A DNA stretch of 64,000 bases from Macrothele yani (GCA_039090855.1 CM077011.1:23065001-23129000); one strand, 5' to 3'; counted from the stretch's first letter, positions 8,935 through 19,869 are shown. The notes: generated from the sequence alone by a model not told the origin. Numbers and translations are program-made.

Positions 8935-11146
8935 TTGTAATAAAAGATCGTGCTTCTGTTATCGGTTTGTCCGTTCGTCCGTCTGTACCCACGCTATCTC
9001 TGCAACTATTAGTCCGATTTTAAAAATTCATTTTGCATTGGGAAGCTTGAAACATGCAAATGATGATCCTTTATTTCGTTTTTTTTTACGATGTGCAATT
9101 TCGCCGGTACGTAAATGCAGATGATGTCGAATTCACAAATACGTTTTTTCCACATATTTGCTTCTAAACATCCGATTGAAAAAAAAAATTATCTTTCGAA
9201 TCCATTTATGTCGAAGAGCATTTTAGATATAGTTACTTTTTCAAATTACGCATAGATTTTCCGCTAGGGGGCGTAAAAGTGAATTACATTTTCCCCGATA
9301 ACTCTTCTTCTAAAACGCCGATTTGAATTTTTTTTTCTTCAGCGGTAACATCTCCTGATGGAAAATCTTTTGCATATATTTTCAAAACTTTGGTCAAGAA
9401 TACATTCGCCACCAGGGTGCGTAAGTGTTAATTTTTGCTTCTCATGTATTTGCCATAAAATCGGAGCTTCTAAAATATCGATGGAAAAAATTATTTAGTG
9501 GAGTGATGCCACTTACATCCATAAACCTTTTCGGAATATTTTCTTCTTAAAATATTTCACAGTTTCTCCGCCAGGGGCGTAGATTTACATCTTACTTTTG
9601 TCAATATATCTACTTCTAGGAGTCCGATTTGAAAAATTCCTTCTTTGTTGGATAGTGTTTTCCGTGTGACATGTTTTTCACATAATTTAAAAGTTTTCAA
9701 GTAATTCATAGATTTCCGCTAGGGTGCGTAGCGGTAAATTTCGTTTCCCCCTATATCTCTGCTTCTGAGAAATTCTCTTTCTGCACCGGATACAGCTCCT
9801 GATGGGAAATCGTTTGTGCATAATTTCTAATTTTTGTAAAAAAATAGTTTGGCCACCAGGGGGCGTAAATCTTAAATTCCGCTTCTGTTGTATTTGCAGC
9901 AAAATATGAGCTTCTAAATTCTCGATTGAAAAAAATGTCCTTTGTTCACCGATACTACTCATGTCGACAAACTTTTTGAACACATTTTCATCTTAAAATA
10001 GTGCATGGTTTCTACGCCATGGGGGCGTAGCTGTGTATCTTATTTTTGTCAATATCTCTACTTCTAGGAGTCCGATTTGAAAAAATCCTTCTTTGTTGGA
10101 TAGTGTTTCTGGTGTTACATGTGGTTCATATAATTTCAAAATTTTCAAGTAATTGATAGACTTTCCGCTAGGGGCGCGTAGCGGTAAACTGCGTTTCCTC
10201 CTATATCTCTGCTACTAAATCTCTGATCTGAAAAATTCTTTCTGCACTGCATACAGCTCCTGATGCGAAATCGTTTGCACATATTTTCTAATTTTTGTAA
10301 GAAATGGTTTGGCCACCAGGTGGTGTAAGTCTTAATTTCCGCTTCTGTTGTATTTGCAGCAAAATATGAGCTTCTAAAATTTCGATTGAAAAAAAAGTCG
10401 TTTGTTCACCGATAATACTCATGTCGACAAACCTCTTAGGAAAATTTTCTTCTTGAAAAAATGCATGGTTTCTACGCCAGGAGGCGTAGATGTATATCTT
10501 ATTTTTGCCAATATCTCTACTTCTAAGAGTACGATTTGAAAAAATCCTTCTTTGTTGGATAGTGTTTTCGATGCGAAATGTTTTTCCTATAAATTCAAAA
10601 TTTTCAAGAAAATCATAGACTTTCCGCTAGGGGGCACAAATGTAAATTGCGTTTTCCGCGTTGTTTCTGCTCCTAAAGCTCTGATTTGAAATTTTTTTAC
10701 CGTATCGCATACAAGACCTCATGGAAAATATTTTTCACATAATTTCTGATATTTGGTAAAGAATGGTTTAGCCATCAGGGGTCATAAGTGTTAATTTCTG
10801 CTTCTGAAGTATTTGTTGCAAAATCTGGTCTCCTGAAAACTCGACTAATTTTTTTCTTAGACCGATACCGCTGATATGGATAAACCTTTTAAGAATACTT
10901 TCTTCCTAAAATAATACATGGTTTTCCCACCAGGGGACGTAAAGTCACATCTTATTTTTGTTGATATATCTGTTTCTAATAGTTCATAAGCTCGGGATTC
11001 CGTTTACAGCAATATCTGAGGGATTAAAAACCCGATTGAAAATCTTCTTTCCTTTGTCTGATGTATTGTTTTCCATACCGGTTCCATTGATTTTGAATAG
11101 CTTTGATAAACTTAATTTGCGTCAGAACGGATTCAAAAGACGTGGT
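8935..11146 (+). repeat. Dispersed non-coding element of ~150-bp monomers, copy 1
   Basis: The left end AGCACGTCTTTTG (8935-8947) is the inverse of the right end CAAAAGACGTGGT (11134-11146), and the left end also folds on itself (AGCACGTCTTTTGTAATAAA, then AGATCGTGCT). Inside, degenerate monomers of about 137-162 bp contain a CTNCTTCTAA / CCGATTTGAAAAATT block and a G-rich motif such as CCGCTAGGGGGCG or CCACCAGGGGGCG. Three motif types alternate, giving a trimeric higher-order period near 455 bp (9261, 9716, 10165, 10624). A second near-complete copy is at 37.5-40.8 kb, and partial copies lie at 28.6, 46.0 (minus) and 54.0 kb. No transposase is present. It may be a non-autonomous DNA element, but its class is unknown. 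Confidence 0.75.
9261..10939 (+). promoter_or_regulatory. Array of ~12 CTCF-like motifs, copy 1
   Basis: Motif starts near 9261, 9409, 9568, 9716, 9853, 10015, 10165, 10313, 10475, 10624, 10773 and 10927. The best site is GGCCACCAGGGGGCGTAA (9851-9868), which matches the core of the known CTCF motif (TGGCCACCAGGGGGCGC) except at its last base. Others are CCGCTAGGGGGCG (9261), CCACCAGGTGGTG (10313) and CCGCTAGGGGGCA (10624); several are degraded. All lie on the same strand. The match to CTCF is seen in the sequence, but binding is inference. The sites could instead be a purely structural part of the repeat. Confidence 0.45.
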
Positions 11147-11834
11147 TATTAAACCCGAAAATTCGGTGTCATCTTTCTTGTTCTAACTATTTTTAGTAAT
11201 CGTTGTTGAAAAGTACAAAATAATTTTGGTGAAGTGTGGTACTCAAGAGACTGTAAAACGGTTTGAACATGATGGTCAGTGTTTCTCAACGTATGGATCG
11301 CGGAAGGATTTCAAATTGGGAGACATTCTATCTCCGCGAAGTATTAACACACTACAATATTTTCTAACCTGTAAGTAAAATAGTTAAATAACTAAAACTT
11401 AAAGAGGAAGTAATGAAAGAAACCTCTTAATCATAATTACTTGTTGCTATATTTCTGAATATATATTCAAAATTGCATATTCAACCTTGCGATTATAAAA
11501 TGTTTAGCGCATGTAATTTTATTTATGTTATGGACTGGTCTCTGTACCCTTAAAACACTACTTAGCACTCAGCTGTAATACTTGTAACACTGCAGCTTCT
11601 TAACCTTATACTCCGGATAACTAGCTCAAATTCCTTAATTATACAATGAGCAATATTATGCGATCTAACGGCCAGAAGAGAGTGGTCTACTTACAGGAAC
11701 AGAAAGAGGATTGGTCTCTAAGTCACATCACTCGAACAGCTCATCAATGTCGATAATCATTTACGAACGGGTTAAATTTGGAACATTCAACAGTTCAATG
11801 GCAAAACTTCGTCAAATGTATAGATATGTTTATA
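11147..11834. other. AT-rich sequence, nothing recognised
   Basis: No ORF with a domain, no repeat family member and no terminal inverted repeat was found in this interval. Confidence 0.45.
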
Positions 11835-13050
11835 CACAGTCGAGTCACATTATTGTGACCACCTCCTACTTTGGACGTCAACAGCGCGTAGCCAATGAAA
11901 GAAAGCACGTGTCGTGAGCTGGCTTCGAGGGTAAATAATGTGTGCTGTAGGAAATCTGAAAACATTTTCCTCGTTGCTGTCATGGTTAAAAGGAGCGATT
12001 TATCAGATTTGCAAAAAAGGATGATTATCGGCTTTCGAGCCAAGGGTGGCAGTATCTCTGAAACAGCGCAGTTTGTGAACGGTTTGCGTGCTGTTGTGGT
12101 TAAAGTGTATCGTGACTGGAGGAATGGCACCATTGCGAATAGCCGTTGTGGAAACTGCGGAGCACCACGTGCCATTGAAATAAGAGGTGAACGTCGTCTT
12201 CGAAGGTGCGTGACAGCCGATCGACACGCAACAGTGGAGCAACTCGCTGGCCGAATGAACCAGGGAGCTACCGGAAGTGCGTCTGATAGACAGTTCAGCG
12301 AACACTGCTGCGTATGGGGCTCCGATGCAGACGGCGGACTGCGCCTATACAAACGAAGGTGCATCGGCTGAAAAAGCTTACATTTGCACGCCAGTATCGG
12401 ATTTTGACCTCCACTGATTGGCAAACGATTGCCTTCTCCTATGAAGTACGTTTTCTGCTTTATAGAACGGATGGACGTTGGCGTATAAGACGAAAAACAT
12501 CGGAGAACAAACACTCTTAAACCACTGCTGGCAGAACACAAGCTATTGGGGGCAGCGATATGGTCTGGGGAAATGTTTTCATGGCATTCTCTGGGTCCAC
12601 TCATACCTATGGAAGGCACTATGGACCGAATTCGCTATGAAGCCATCTTTGTAGGCCACGTACACCCATACATACTGATTGTCTTCCCTGTGGCGGGTGG
12701 AATCTTTCAGCACGACAATGTGACATGTCACCCAGCTAGAAATGTCCGATAGTGGTTGGAAGAACACGTTGAAGACTTCAAAGTACTTTCCTGGCACCCT
12801 AATTCCCCAGATTTAAACCCAATTAAGCATCTCTGGGACCACCTCAATCATGTTGTTCGCTCTATGGATCCTCCACCACGCACCCTCCAGCAGCTGTCAG
12901 ATGCACTGCAGTCAGCATGGCTCAACATACCTGTGAACACTTTTCAGCACCTTACTGAGTCACTCCCAGCCAGTCTAGCTGCTGTCCACTCTGCACACGG
13001 CAGTTACTCTGGATATTAGGTGATGATCACAATAATGTGACTCGACCGTG
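11835..13050 (+). mobile_element. Tc1-like transposon A
   Basis: Terminal inverted repeats CACAGTCGAGTCACATTATT (11835) and, inverted, CACGGTCGAGTCACATTATT (ending 13050) enclose 1,216 bp, with TA on both sides (11833-11834 and 13051-13052). This is the standard size and target for a Tc1 element. The transposase inside is broken, so the copy cannot mobilise itself. Confidence 0.9.
11982..13019 (+). pseudogene. Tc1-like transposase of element A
   Basis: The likely start is the Met of MVKRSDLSDLQKRMIIGFRA at 11982, which opens the N-terminal HTH domain that binds the terminal repeats. A longer in-frame start at 11895 is probably not used. The frame is lost near 12260. Later blocks are FSYEVRFLLYRTDGRW (first catalytic Asp changed: SDESRF expected), FQHDNVTCHPA (second Asp kept) and SPDLNPIKHLWDHL (third acidic residue Lys in place of Glu). 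A stop follows NVR near 12750. With frame breaks and two of three DDE residues lost, it is inactive. Confidence 0.85.
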
Positions 13051-13052
13051 TA

Positions 13053-14797
13053 CATATACAGTATATATATATAGAATATTCAAAAAAAGACTTTAAATTG
13101 CAGTTTAACATGTCACAACCCTGCGCTCAGCTCTAACAGCCATAGTGGCCTCTTGGAAACCTATTTCAGCAGCAACAGCTAGTGACACTCAGAAAACCTT
13201 TGATACTTTGCGAAGCTTTATTGCAGGTGTGTCGACAATGAATTTCCAGAAGCATTGTGCAAATATCACTTTGGTTATCTTATACGGACTACAGAGTCAA
13301 TTAAACCTTTAAATATTAGGATATTGAACCTATTTAAACTAAATGCTGTTCTGCTCTAACTTTTCAAGGCTACACTGCTAAATTTCATTTCTTCCGAGCT
13401 GCCCAGGTACTGTTAACATCATTCTTGTCTTGCACACATGGTACTTCTATCTAAGGACATCATATATTTGCTTTCATTTCTGAATGTACCTAACAGACAC
13501 CTATACTTACTTCTGAACGCACCTAGCGTTGACTTTTACAAATGAGTTTTAATTATTCTGGATGTAGTTGGCAGTACTGAATTATTGTTTGCAGGGCACG
13601 GAATAACTGGGGATTAGGTGAGTGCCATTACTGTTGTTTTGTGACATATTGTATACTGACAGGAAGGGAAGACTGGATGTATTCTCTTTTGGCAGGATTT
13701 TTTTTTCAAAAATTGACACCCACATGAAATCGTCAGTAAGTTCAGCTGCCGGGTACATCTTCCCTTGACGATTGGTGACCGGTGGCAGACTTTAGATTTT
13801 TTACGAGACAAGCATTTTTTTCCATTCCCAGCCATGTTAAACCTACTGGTTTTAATAGCTGTCATATTTTATTTTAATTTCCCGCTTTCCTTCAATAATA
13901 TGCCTAAAAATCGGACTAATTACGTTATTGTTCTGTATTTTGGAGAATAGACTAGTGTCTTGCTTTAAGGCAAAGAATAAAAGTGGAATCTCTGTTCAGC
14001 AAATGCTAACAGCTGTAATAGGAAAGCCAGTGAGTTGCCAGGCGTCCTGAGCTGCGAATATTAAGGTGGAGAAGGAGGATGTTATGGGAGGATTGGGGAA
14101 TGCAAGAAGTCGACGGAGAAGATCAGTCTTGTTAATGAGGGTCGAGATGCGATAGAGTAATGCCAGGAGTGAAATCCCTTTCACTTGCCCAAAATGCTTA
14201 AACCTCCCCCAGTTTTCTGACTAACGGCCGCAGCTGCTGCGTATGCGCCATTCCTTGGCCAAACCCCTTATTTGACAAACTCCAAAATATCGCAATTTTT
14301 AAAACACTGACGTAATCCCTGTGTTTTATCTCAAGAACGTATTGTAGTCTATATTATGATTTTCTGTTAAAGTACCTTAATATGGACTACGTTTTTTTTA
14401 CTTTCTGTAAAAAAATCATGAAATAGATTGTTATTTTTTCGTCTTTTGGAACGATAACTCGTCTGAACCGCGTACGACAAGTTGGTTGGGGTGGGTGAGT
14501 TAATCTAAAGATCAGTAAAGGAAGAAGAGACATTTTCTATTTACAGAGGTGGGGAAAAACAGCTGTAATCTAGAAGCACGGAGACTTCCGAGAATGAATA
14601 GTGGTGGAAGAGGAAAAGGCGATTTGCAGTCCCGCAAACTGAAATAAATGAAATATTGACTAACATGCTGTCCAAAAGTGTTTTTTAAAAGCACGTATGC
14701 GCCTATTTTAAGAAGTTTTAAATAGATTTGGATGAAACTTTGCCATTAATTCCTCAATCATTCTGTCTTATAACCCTGGATTCATTTTGTTAGAATT
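13053..14797. other. Intergenic or unrecognised sequence
   Basis: A short (TA)n lies at 13060-13072. No ORF over 83 codons and no domain, tRNA-like fold or transposon end was recognised on either strand. Confidence 0.45.
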
Positions 14798-14985
14798 CCA
14801 AATTTTTTTTTTAATTTTGCTTTCTACAACGATATACATTTTTTAAATTGTGCTTTTTACAATGATATACATTTTTTTAAATTTCGCTTTCTACAATGAT
14901 ATACATTTTTTTAAATTTTGCTTTCTACAATGATATACATTTTTTTTATTTTGCTTTTTACAATAATATACATGTTTTTTTTTGC
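14798..14985 (+). repeat. 34-bp AT-rich tandem repeat
   Basis: About five to six copies of TTTTGCTTTCTACAATGATA followed by TACATTTTTTTAAA. The GATATAC core recurs near 14831, 14864, 14898, 14932 and 14965, a period of 33-34 bp. Confidence 0.85.
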
Positions 14986-15014
14986 TTTCTACTCTGTATA
15001 TCCAGCAATGTTGC

Positions 15015-15690
15015 AGTTTTTCCCGAATGGCTACGGTTTATTTCAAGATGAAAAATGAGCCGCGTCACAGGTCCAATATTGGGCAGGAATGATTTGAGGG
15101 CCGCCCCGGTGGCGCAGTGGTCTAAGGCAATGGCCTCTGATCATTTGTCCGAAAGGGGTCCGGGTTCGAATCCCGGTGAGGCATTGATGTTGTGTTTGTC
15201 TTACGGTACTGGCTCTCTCCCTTCCCTGGAACCAGTGACCCTAAATTAGGGACGGGCAACTGCTTATAGCCCATTGAGTTGCTCACGGTGGTCGTTAAAC
15301 CTCCAATCAAAAAAAAAAAAAATGATTTGAAGAACACAGTTCAGATTCCCAGCATATCTATTGGCCTCCGAACTCCTCCGATATCAATCTCCTACAATCT
15401 TGTGGGAAACTATGGAACGGATTAACAGACGACTGGATAGACCAATCACCTCCATACCTGCATTGAAGGCCGCATTACACACAACTGGATAGACCAATCA
15501 CCTCCATACCTGCATTGAAGGCCGCATTACACACAACTTGGTTGGCCATACCTCCCAACTGCTACCGGTATCTTATTGAATCTATGCCACGTCGGGCATT
15601 TGCTCTATTGAGGGCGAAAGAAGGACATACGAAGTATTAGATAGGTGGTCATAATTTTGTGATCACTCAGTATATATTCCGTTATAGGTT
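15015..15690 (+). pseudogene. Tc1-like transposase C-terminus, split by a SINE
   Basis: Before the SINE: NGYGLFQD (second Asp block). After it: EEHSSDSQHIYWPPNSSDIN, where the PPNSPDINPLE block of Tc1 is mutated, then IPALKAALHTTW-type and MPRRAFALLRAKEG-type segments out to TGATCACTCAGTATA, a probable right terminal repeat. A 52-bp direct duplication (15432-15483 and 15484-15535) lies inside the coding remnant. The N-terminal half is missing and several frameshifts are present. Confidence 0.7.
15098..15320 (+). mobile_element. tRNA-derived SINE, copy 3
   Basis: A well preserved copy: GGGCCGCCCCGGTGGCGCAG, B-box GGTTCGAATCCC, the family body and an A(14) tail, flanked by AATGATTTGA on both sides (15088-15097 and 15321-15330). 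It is inserted into the Tc1 remnant, whose coding frame resumes after the duplication, so it is younger than that element. Confidence 0.95.
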
Positions 15691-15865
15691 GTTGTTATTC
15701 TTTCACAATATATCATCAAATGTTTTGCGCTTTGGTATTAACTGCTAGGTCAGTACGATTTACCCAGAAAGCTACGATTGATGAATATACGTTTCAGTAT
15801 ACTTTTAATCATTCATTAAACATTTTTCTGTACCGTCAGCATGAGATAGATAAAGAATATTTATA

Positions 15866-17085
15866 CACTGAAGCCACTTTATTATGACCACATGACAGTT
15901 TTAAGCAAATGAGCTATGGGTGCACGCTGTTGCCTCCAGGGGGCGAGGCTAGTATGAAAAGGGAAAGCTTAGTGCTTGCGACAGTAGTAGAAGTGATTTT
16001 GGGGTGACGAGATGGGTAAAAAATGCGATTTGACGGACTTGCAACTTGGGTTGATTGTAGGAGCTCGGAGCCATGGAGCGAGTATCACCTAAACCGCCGC
16101 ATTCGTGAAATGTTCCAGAGCAGCTGTTGTTAAATTGTTTAAAGACTGGACTGTCAGCCAAAAAACTGGGTCTCTACCTGCAACGTGTGGTCGTCATCGA
16201 CTAGTGACTGCTCGGGCGGAACGGAGAGTGTCCACTGTGACAGACAACAGAACGGCAACAGTGTAGCAAATTGCAGACCATCTTAGTCAAGGATCCCCTC
16301 AAATGATCTCTGCATGCACTGTTCGCCGCACACTGCATCGGATGGGATATGGCAGCCGAAGGCCTGTTCGAACATCTTTGCTGTCTGCAGTTAACAAGAG
16401 AAAACAAACGTCTCCAGTTAGCACAGGAGCACAAGAATTGGACAGTAGATAATTGGAAACAAATTATGTGCTCCGATGAATCACGTTTTCAGTTGCACCA
16501 TGCCGATGGCCGAGTGACAATTTGGCAGAAACAGCACGAAAGCACGCACCCCAAATGCATTGCTACAACCCTTCAAGCTGGTGGAGGCAACGTTATGGTT
16601 TGGGGAATGTTTTCCTGGCATGCTTTGTGCCCTTTAATTCGTGTTGATCAACGTCTGACTGGTATATCATATCTAAACATCGTTGCGGACCAATTGCATC
16701 CTGTCATGTGGATGGTTTATCCCAAAGGCGATGGCTACTTTCAACAAGATAATGCCTCTTGCCATAGTGCTCATATTGTACACGATTGGTTTCAGGAACA
16801 TGCCGGTGAGTTTACTTTGCTTAGGTGGCCCCCACAATCTCCAGATCTCAACCCCATTAAGAATTTGTGGGATGAAGTTGAACGAGCCATCAGACAGCTG
16901 GATCCACAACCCTGCAATCTCACACTCCTGGAAAGTGCTATTCATCAAGCATGGTCCCAGATCCCACAAACCACCTATTGACATCTCGTGGAGTCCATGT
17001 CACGAAGAATCGACGCAGTATTAAAGGCAAAAGGTGGCCCAACGCAGTACTGAGGGGGTGGTCATAATAAAGTGGCCACTCAGTG
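15866..17085 (+). mobile_element. Tc1-like transposon B
   Basis: Terminal inverted repeats CACTGAAGCCACTTTATTAT and, inverted, CACTGAGTGGCCACTTTATT enclose 1,220 bp. The flanks are TA (15864-15865 and 17086-17087). Its coding region is close in sequence to element A, including the same GNVMVWGMFSWHAL-like block, so the two belong to related lineages. Confidence 0.9.
16012..17053 (+). pseudogene. Tc1-like transposase of element B
   Basis: Start chosen at MGKKCDLTDLQLGLIVGARS (16012), the HTH domain. In-frame stops occur at 16090 (TAA) and 16264 (TAG), and a +1 frameshift near 16400 moves the rest to another frame, which then runs open to 16981. Catalytic blocks: CSDESRFQLHHADGR (first Asp kept), FQQDNASCHSAH (second Asp kept), SPDLNPIKNLWDEVE (Lys where the family has Glu). 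About 345 codons in total, the usual Tc1 length. It is inactive, but the second half is well preserved. Confidence 0.88.
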
Positions 17086-17087
17086 TA

Positions 17088-17690
17088 TAAGAAGCGGATT
17101 TCTTCACGTCGATGGTGAATACAACGTCGCAAACTTTCAAAATATGCTGTCTTTTGCAGCTTCCGAGAATTATGAGCCTGGTCGCGGTCACGTTATCTGC
17201 AGATGACTTTCATGTACCGTCCTAACGGTAAGCGGCGTGACTTGCCTGCCCTATTAGAATAGCAATGGGTCGCCAGGCTTTTAGATAATAGCTTTTCAAT
17301 GGCTACACAGAAGCATGCTAAACATCACTTGGACAACACAATGAGGTGATGACAGAAACTACTTTCAAATACTGCTCGTTATGTCGTGCAGGTACGAACA
17401 TGATCTCTTATTCATTTTTCTTGTCGACATGTTCTCTACTAAAAATGCTAAACATACTGCTTCATTATCATAGAAACACTGAAGAATGTGCAAGCCCTTC
17501 ATCCTTGTGATTTAGGTCTTTGTTTTTCTTGTCGAATTTCATGACAAATTGTTAAACAGTTTCATGCATCGCTACAATCGAGTAATATTTTTTTTTCCTG
17601 CAAGTAATTTAGCATAGCTTTCAAAAAGAACAATCACGTAAAAACTTCTGAGATTTAAGCGTCGATCAACCGAGATCTAGCATAGGTTAA
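17088..17690. other. Nothing recognised
   Basis: No coding, tRNA-like or repeat signal was found between element B and the next transposon. Confidence 0.4.
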
Positions 17691-17774
17691 TTCAGGGTGT
17701 CCCACTCGCTACTGAACCAGGCATTTCTTTAATAATATTAAAATGAAGATATTGCAACGAAAACTTCAACTGGT

Positions 17775-17928
17775 GACCTCAGTGTGAAATTTGTCTGGGG
17801 AGCATTTGACCCTGTCAGGCCTTTCTGGCCTTTTCCCTCTGCTTCCTAGCTGTGCTTTGTTTCAGTTAATATTTTTTGTAATACTGGATTTTGGCTCAGC
17901 GAAATAAATGAATTGAATTGAATTGAAA
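17775..17928 (+). mobile_element. 3' end of an unidentified LINE or SINE
   Basis: A segment absent from the right arm of the host element, ending in AAATAAATGAATTG and (GAATT)n at 17903-17928. Short tandem tails of this kind are usual for the 3' ends of CR1/L2/Jockey-like LINEs. Too short for family assignment. Confidence 0.5.
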
Positions 17929-17944
17929 TTTGAAGTGGACTTAC

Positions 17945-18435
17945 CACAACATGCGCTGGAAGTGCCCAACATCTGCGTACATACAGCATTGAACACGCCA
18001 CACCATATTGTGGAAAGTCCCGTCTGCCGTCACTGCCTGAATTTGTTCGGTGATGGTTGCTTTCAAGGGCATCTATGGTTCGCGGTTTCTTTTGGCAAAC
18101 TCTCCCTTTTAGATATCCCCATAAAAAGTAATCAGGAGGCGTCAGATTGGGCGAGCGCGGAGGTCATAGACCCTTCGAAATGACGCGGCTGCAAATAAAG
18201 GACTAAATTTCGGCCATACTGGTGTGTGTGTGATGTCGCTCCATCATGCTGTCAATATCCAATGGAGAGTTCTTCGTCATCCAATTGATTTACAAAGGTG
18301 CTGAAGATTTCCATATATGCAGTAGTTGTGATGGTTGCATCGAAGAAGATTGGACCAATTATGCGGCGCCGAGTCATCCCACACCAAACACTAATTTTCT
18401 GTGAATGAAGAGATTCTTCATGTATCGCGTTGGGA
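17945..18435 (-). pseudogene. IS630/mariner-type transposase, middle and C-terminal fragment
   Basis: Minus-strand frames combined give MTRRRIIGPIFFDATITTT, then a QHDGATSHTH-like second-Asp block, then a block around PDYFLWGYLKGRV recoverable over frameshifts, and KPRTIDALESN. This order is typical of the arthropod transposases with an HTH_48/DUF4817-like N-terminus and a DDE/DDD catalytic domain. At least four frame breaks are present and the N-terminus is missing. Family placement is inference from motif order. Confidence 0.6.
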
Positions 18436-18471
18436 TTTTTACTGGCCCGAATACGGGAATTTTGAGAATGT

Positions 18472-18748
18472 CGGACTGCTCCTCAGTGGCGGCACACTTA
18501 GGAATGTGTCTGCCACTAAGGAGCACTCCGACTGGCTGGCGGACTGCTCCTCAGTGGCGCCACACTTAGGAATGTGTCTGCCACTAAGGGGCACTCCGAC
18601 TGGCTGGCGGACCGCTCCTCAGTGGCGCCAAACTTAGGAATGTGACTGCACTAAGGAGCACTCCGACTGGCTGGCGGACTGCTCCTCAGTGGCGCCACAC
18701 TTAGGAATGTGTCTGCCATTAAGGAGCACTCCGGCTGGCTGGAGGACA
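18472..18748. repeat. 68-bp tandem repeat with internal inverted repeat
   Basis: Four units starting CGGACTGCTCCTCAGTGGC at 18472, 18540, 18608 and 18675 (periods 68, 68, 67). Each unit holds GCTCCTCAGTGGC and, inverted with one mismatch, GCCACTAAGGAGC, so every unit can form a hairpin. Confidence 0.9.
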
Positions 18749-18923
18749 GCGCCGGATTCAATGCTGTTTGGACGCAAATGGTGGCCACTTCAAGCACATA
18801 TTGGGATGTCATCACATTTTGCACGAAATGGGGGAAGTCCACTTCAAATTTCGTTGCAATATCTTAATCGGTGTTAATATTATTAAATAAATGCCGGGTT
18901 TGGTAGAGAGTGTGACATACTGT

Positions 18924-19869
18924 ATAAAATAGCCATTTATCGGTAGACCGACAGCTTAGAAATTCTAATTATTAAGATACAACACCTATTAGAGTAGTGA
19001 ATGAAGTGGTCCCAAGCCAATTCACTGTAAAATACAAGAACCTCGGTAAGTAGTATTTGTAAACTTTTTAATTTATTTTTTAATTTGTGCACCTTTTTAA
19101 AGTTTCTTTTAAGAATGGAAGGGTGTCAGGAGAACTTCTCTATCTCGTTTAACCCTTTACGCTGCTAATACAAGAACAAAATGGAGCACTGAATCTTCGG
19201 AGGCTTTTTAAACAAAAATGGTAACACATAGCAGCCAAGTATTAAGAAATCAGTTTGCTTTCACGACAAAACAATTCTATTCTTCTCTCATCTCAACAGT
19301 ACCGACCAGGAAACTTCCATTGGTGATAAGCATACCCTTCTGATCTTATTTCCTTTGCTCCGTTACCTAAGGCATGATGGGAATCTATGACCCAAAGCAT
19401 GATCTTCATATTCCAACACACTACGCTAATCCCTCTTACATGGACATCATGTTTTGAGTGACTCAGAATGTTCTCAGGTTCGTTTCTTTTGTTATGGCCA
19501 TTTTAGCAGGTAATCACTCAGAAAGGATTAGTGTCAATTACCCCTCTAAATGATTAGTTTGAATAACAAAACTAAAAGGAAAACAACGTTTTCTGTTGCG
19601 CAGGTTCACTGTTTCTAGTCGCGTTTATCTGCATCTGTAGATAGCGAATACATTTATTTGAGGTTATTTCAGCCTATTTTCCTAACCCGAATTAATTATT
19701 TCCAGTCGGTTAAAGACTTTGAAGTACGTCCTCAATTTATTACATTTCTAAAAATTCAAGCATCGGATTAGGTTTGATTATGGGACAGAATGGAAAAAAA
19801 AGCAGTGTACAAATTGTCTTTTAACGTCGTATTTGGCTACTGGCGTGACCATTCGAGTACCCCCAAAGG
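18924..19869. other. Nothing recognised
   Basis: AT-rich; no domain-bearing ORF, transposon end or tandem repeat was seen. Confidence 0.4.

Larger units (their letters stand above)
17691..18923. mobile_element. Head-to-head IS630/mariner-type element with LINE and tandem-repeat insertions
   Basis: The ends TTCAGGGTGTCCCACTCGCT (17691) and, inverted, TACAGTATGTCACACTCTCT (18923) are related, and both are followed by GCATTT..TTAATAATATTAA and GATATTGCAACGAAA. Homology between the arms continues inward into the transposase C-terminus on both sides, as minus-strand VQCCMYADVGHFQRML on the left and plus-strand IQCCLDANGGHFKHIL on the right. The structure is therefore an inverted pair of partial elements and not one element. 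A 3' LINE tail (about 17775-17928) interrupts the left arm and a 68-bp tandem array (18472-18748) joins the halves. Confidence 0.7.

Noticed and set aside
11795..12619. A 274-codon minus-strand ORF that overlaps Tc1 element A
   Set aside because: It is antisense to a recognisable transposase frame and has no domain; a shadow of the real gene.
15930..15950. CTCF-like site TTGCCTCCAGGGGGCGAGG near the left end of Tc1 element B
   Set aside because: Single isolated match inside a transposon; without the array context it is not convincing.
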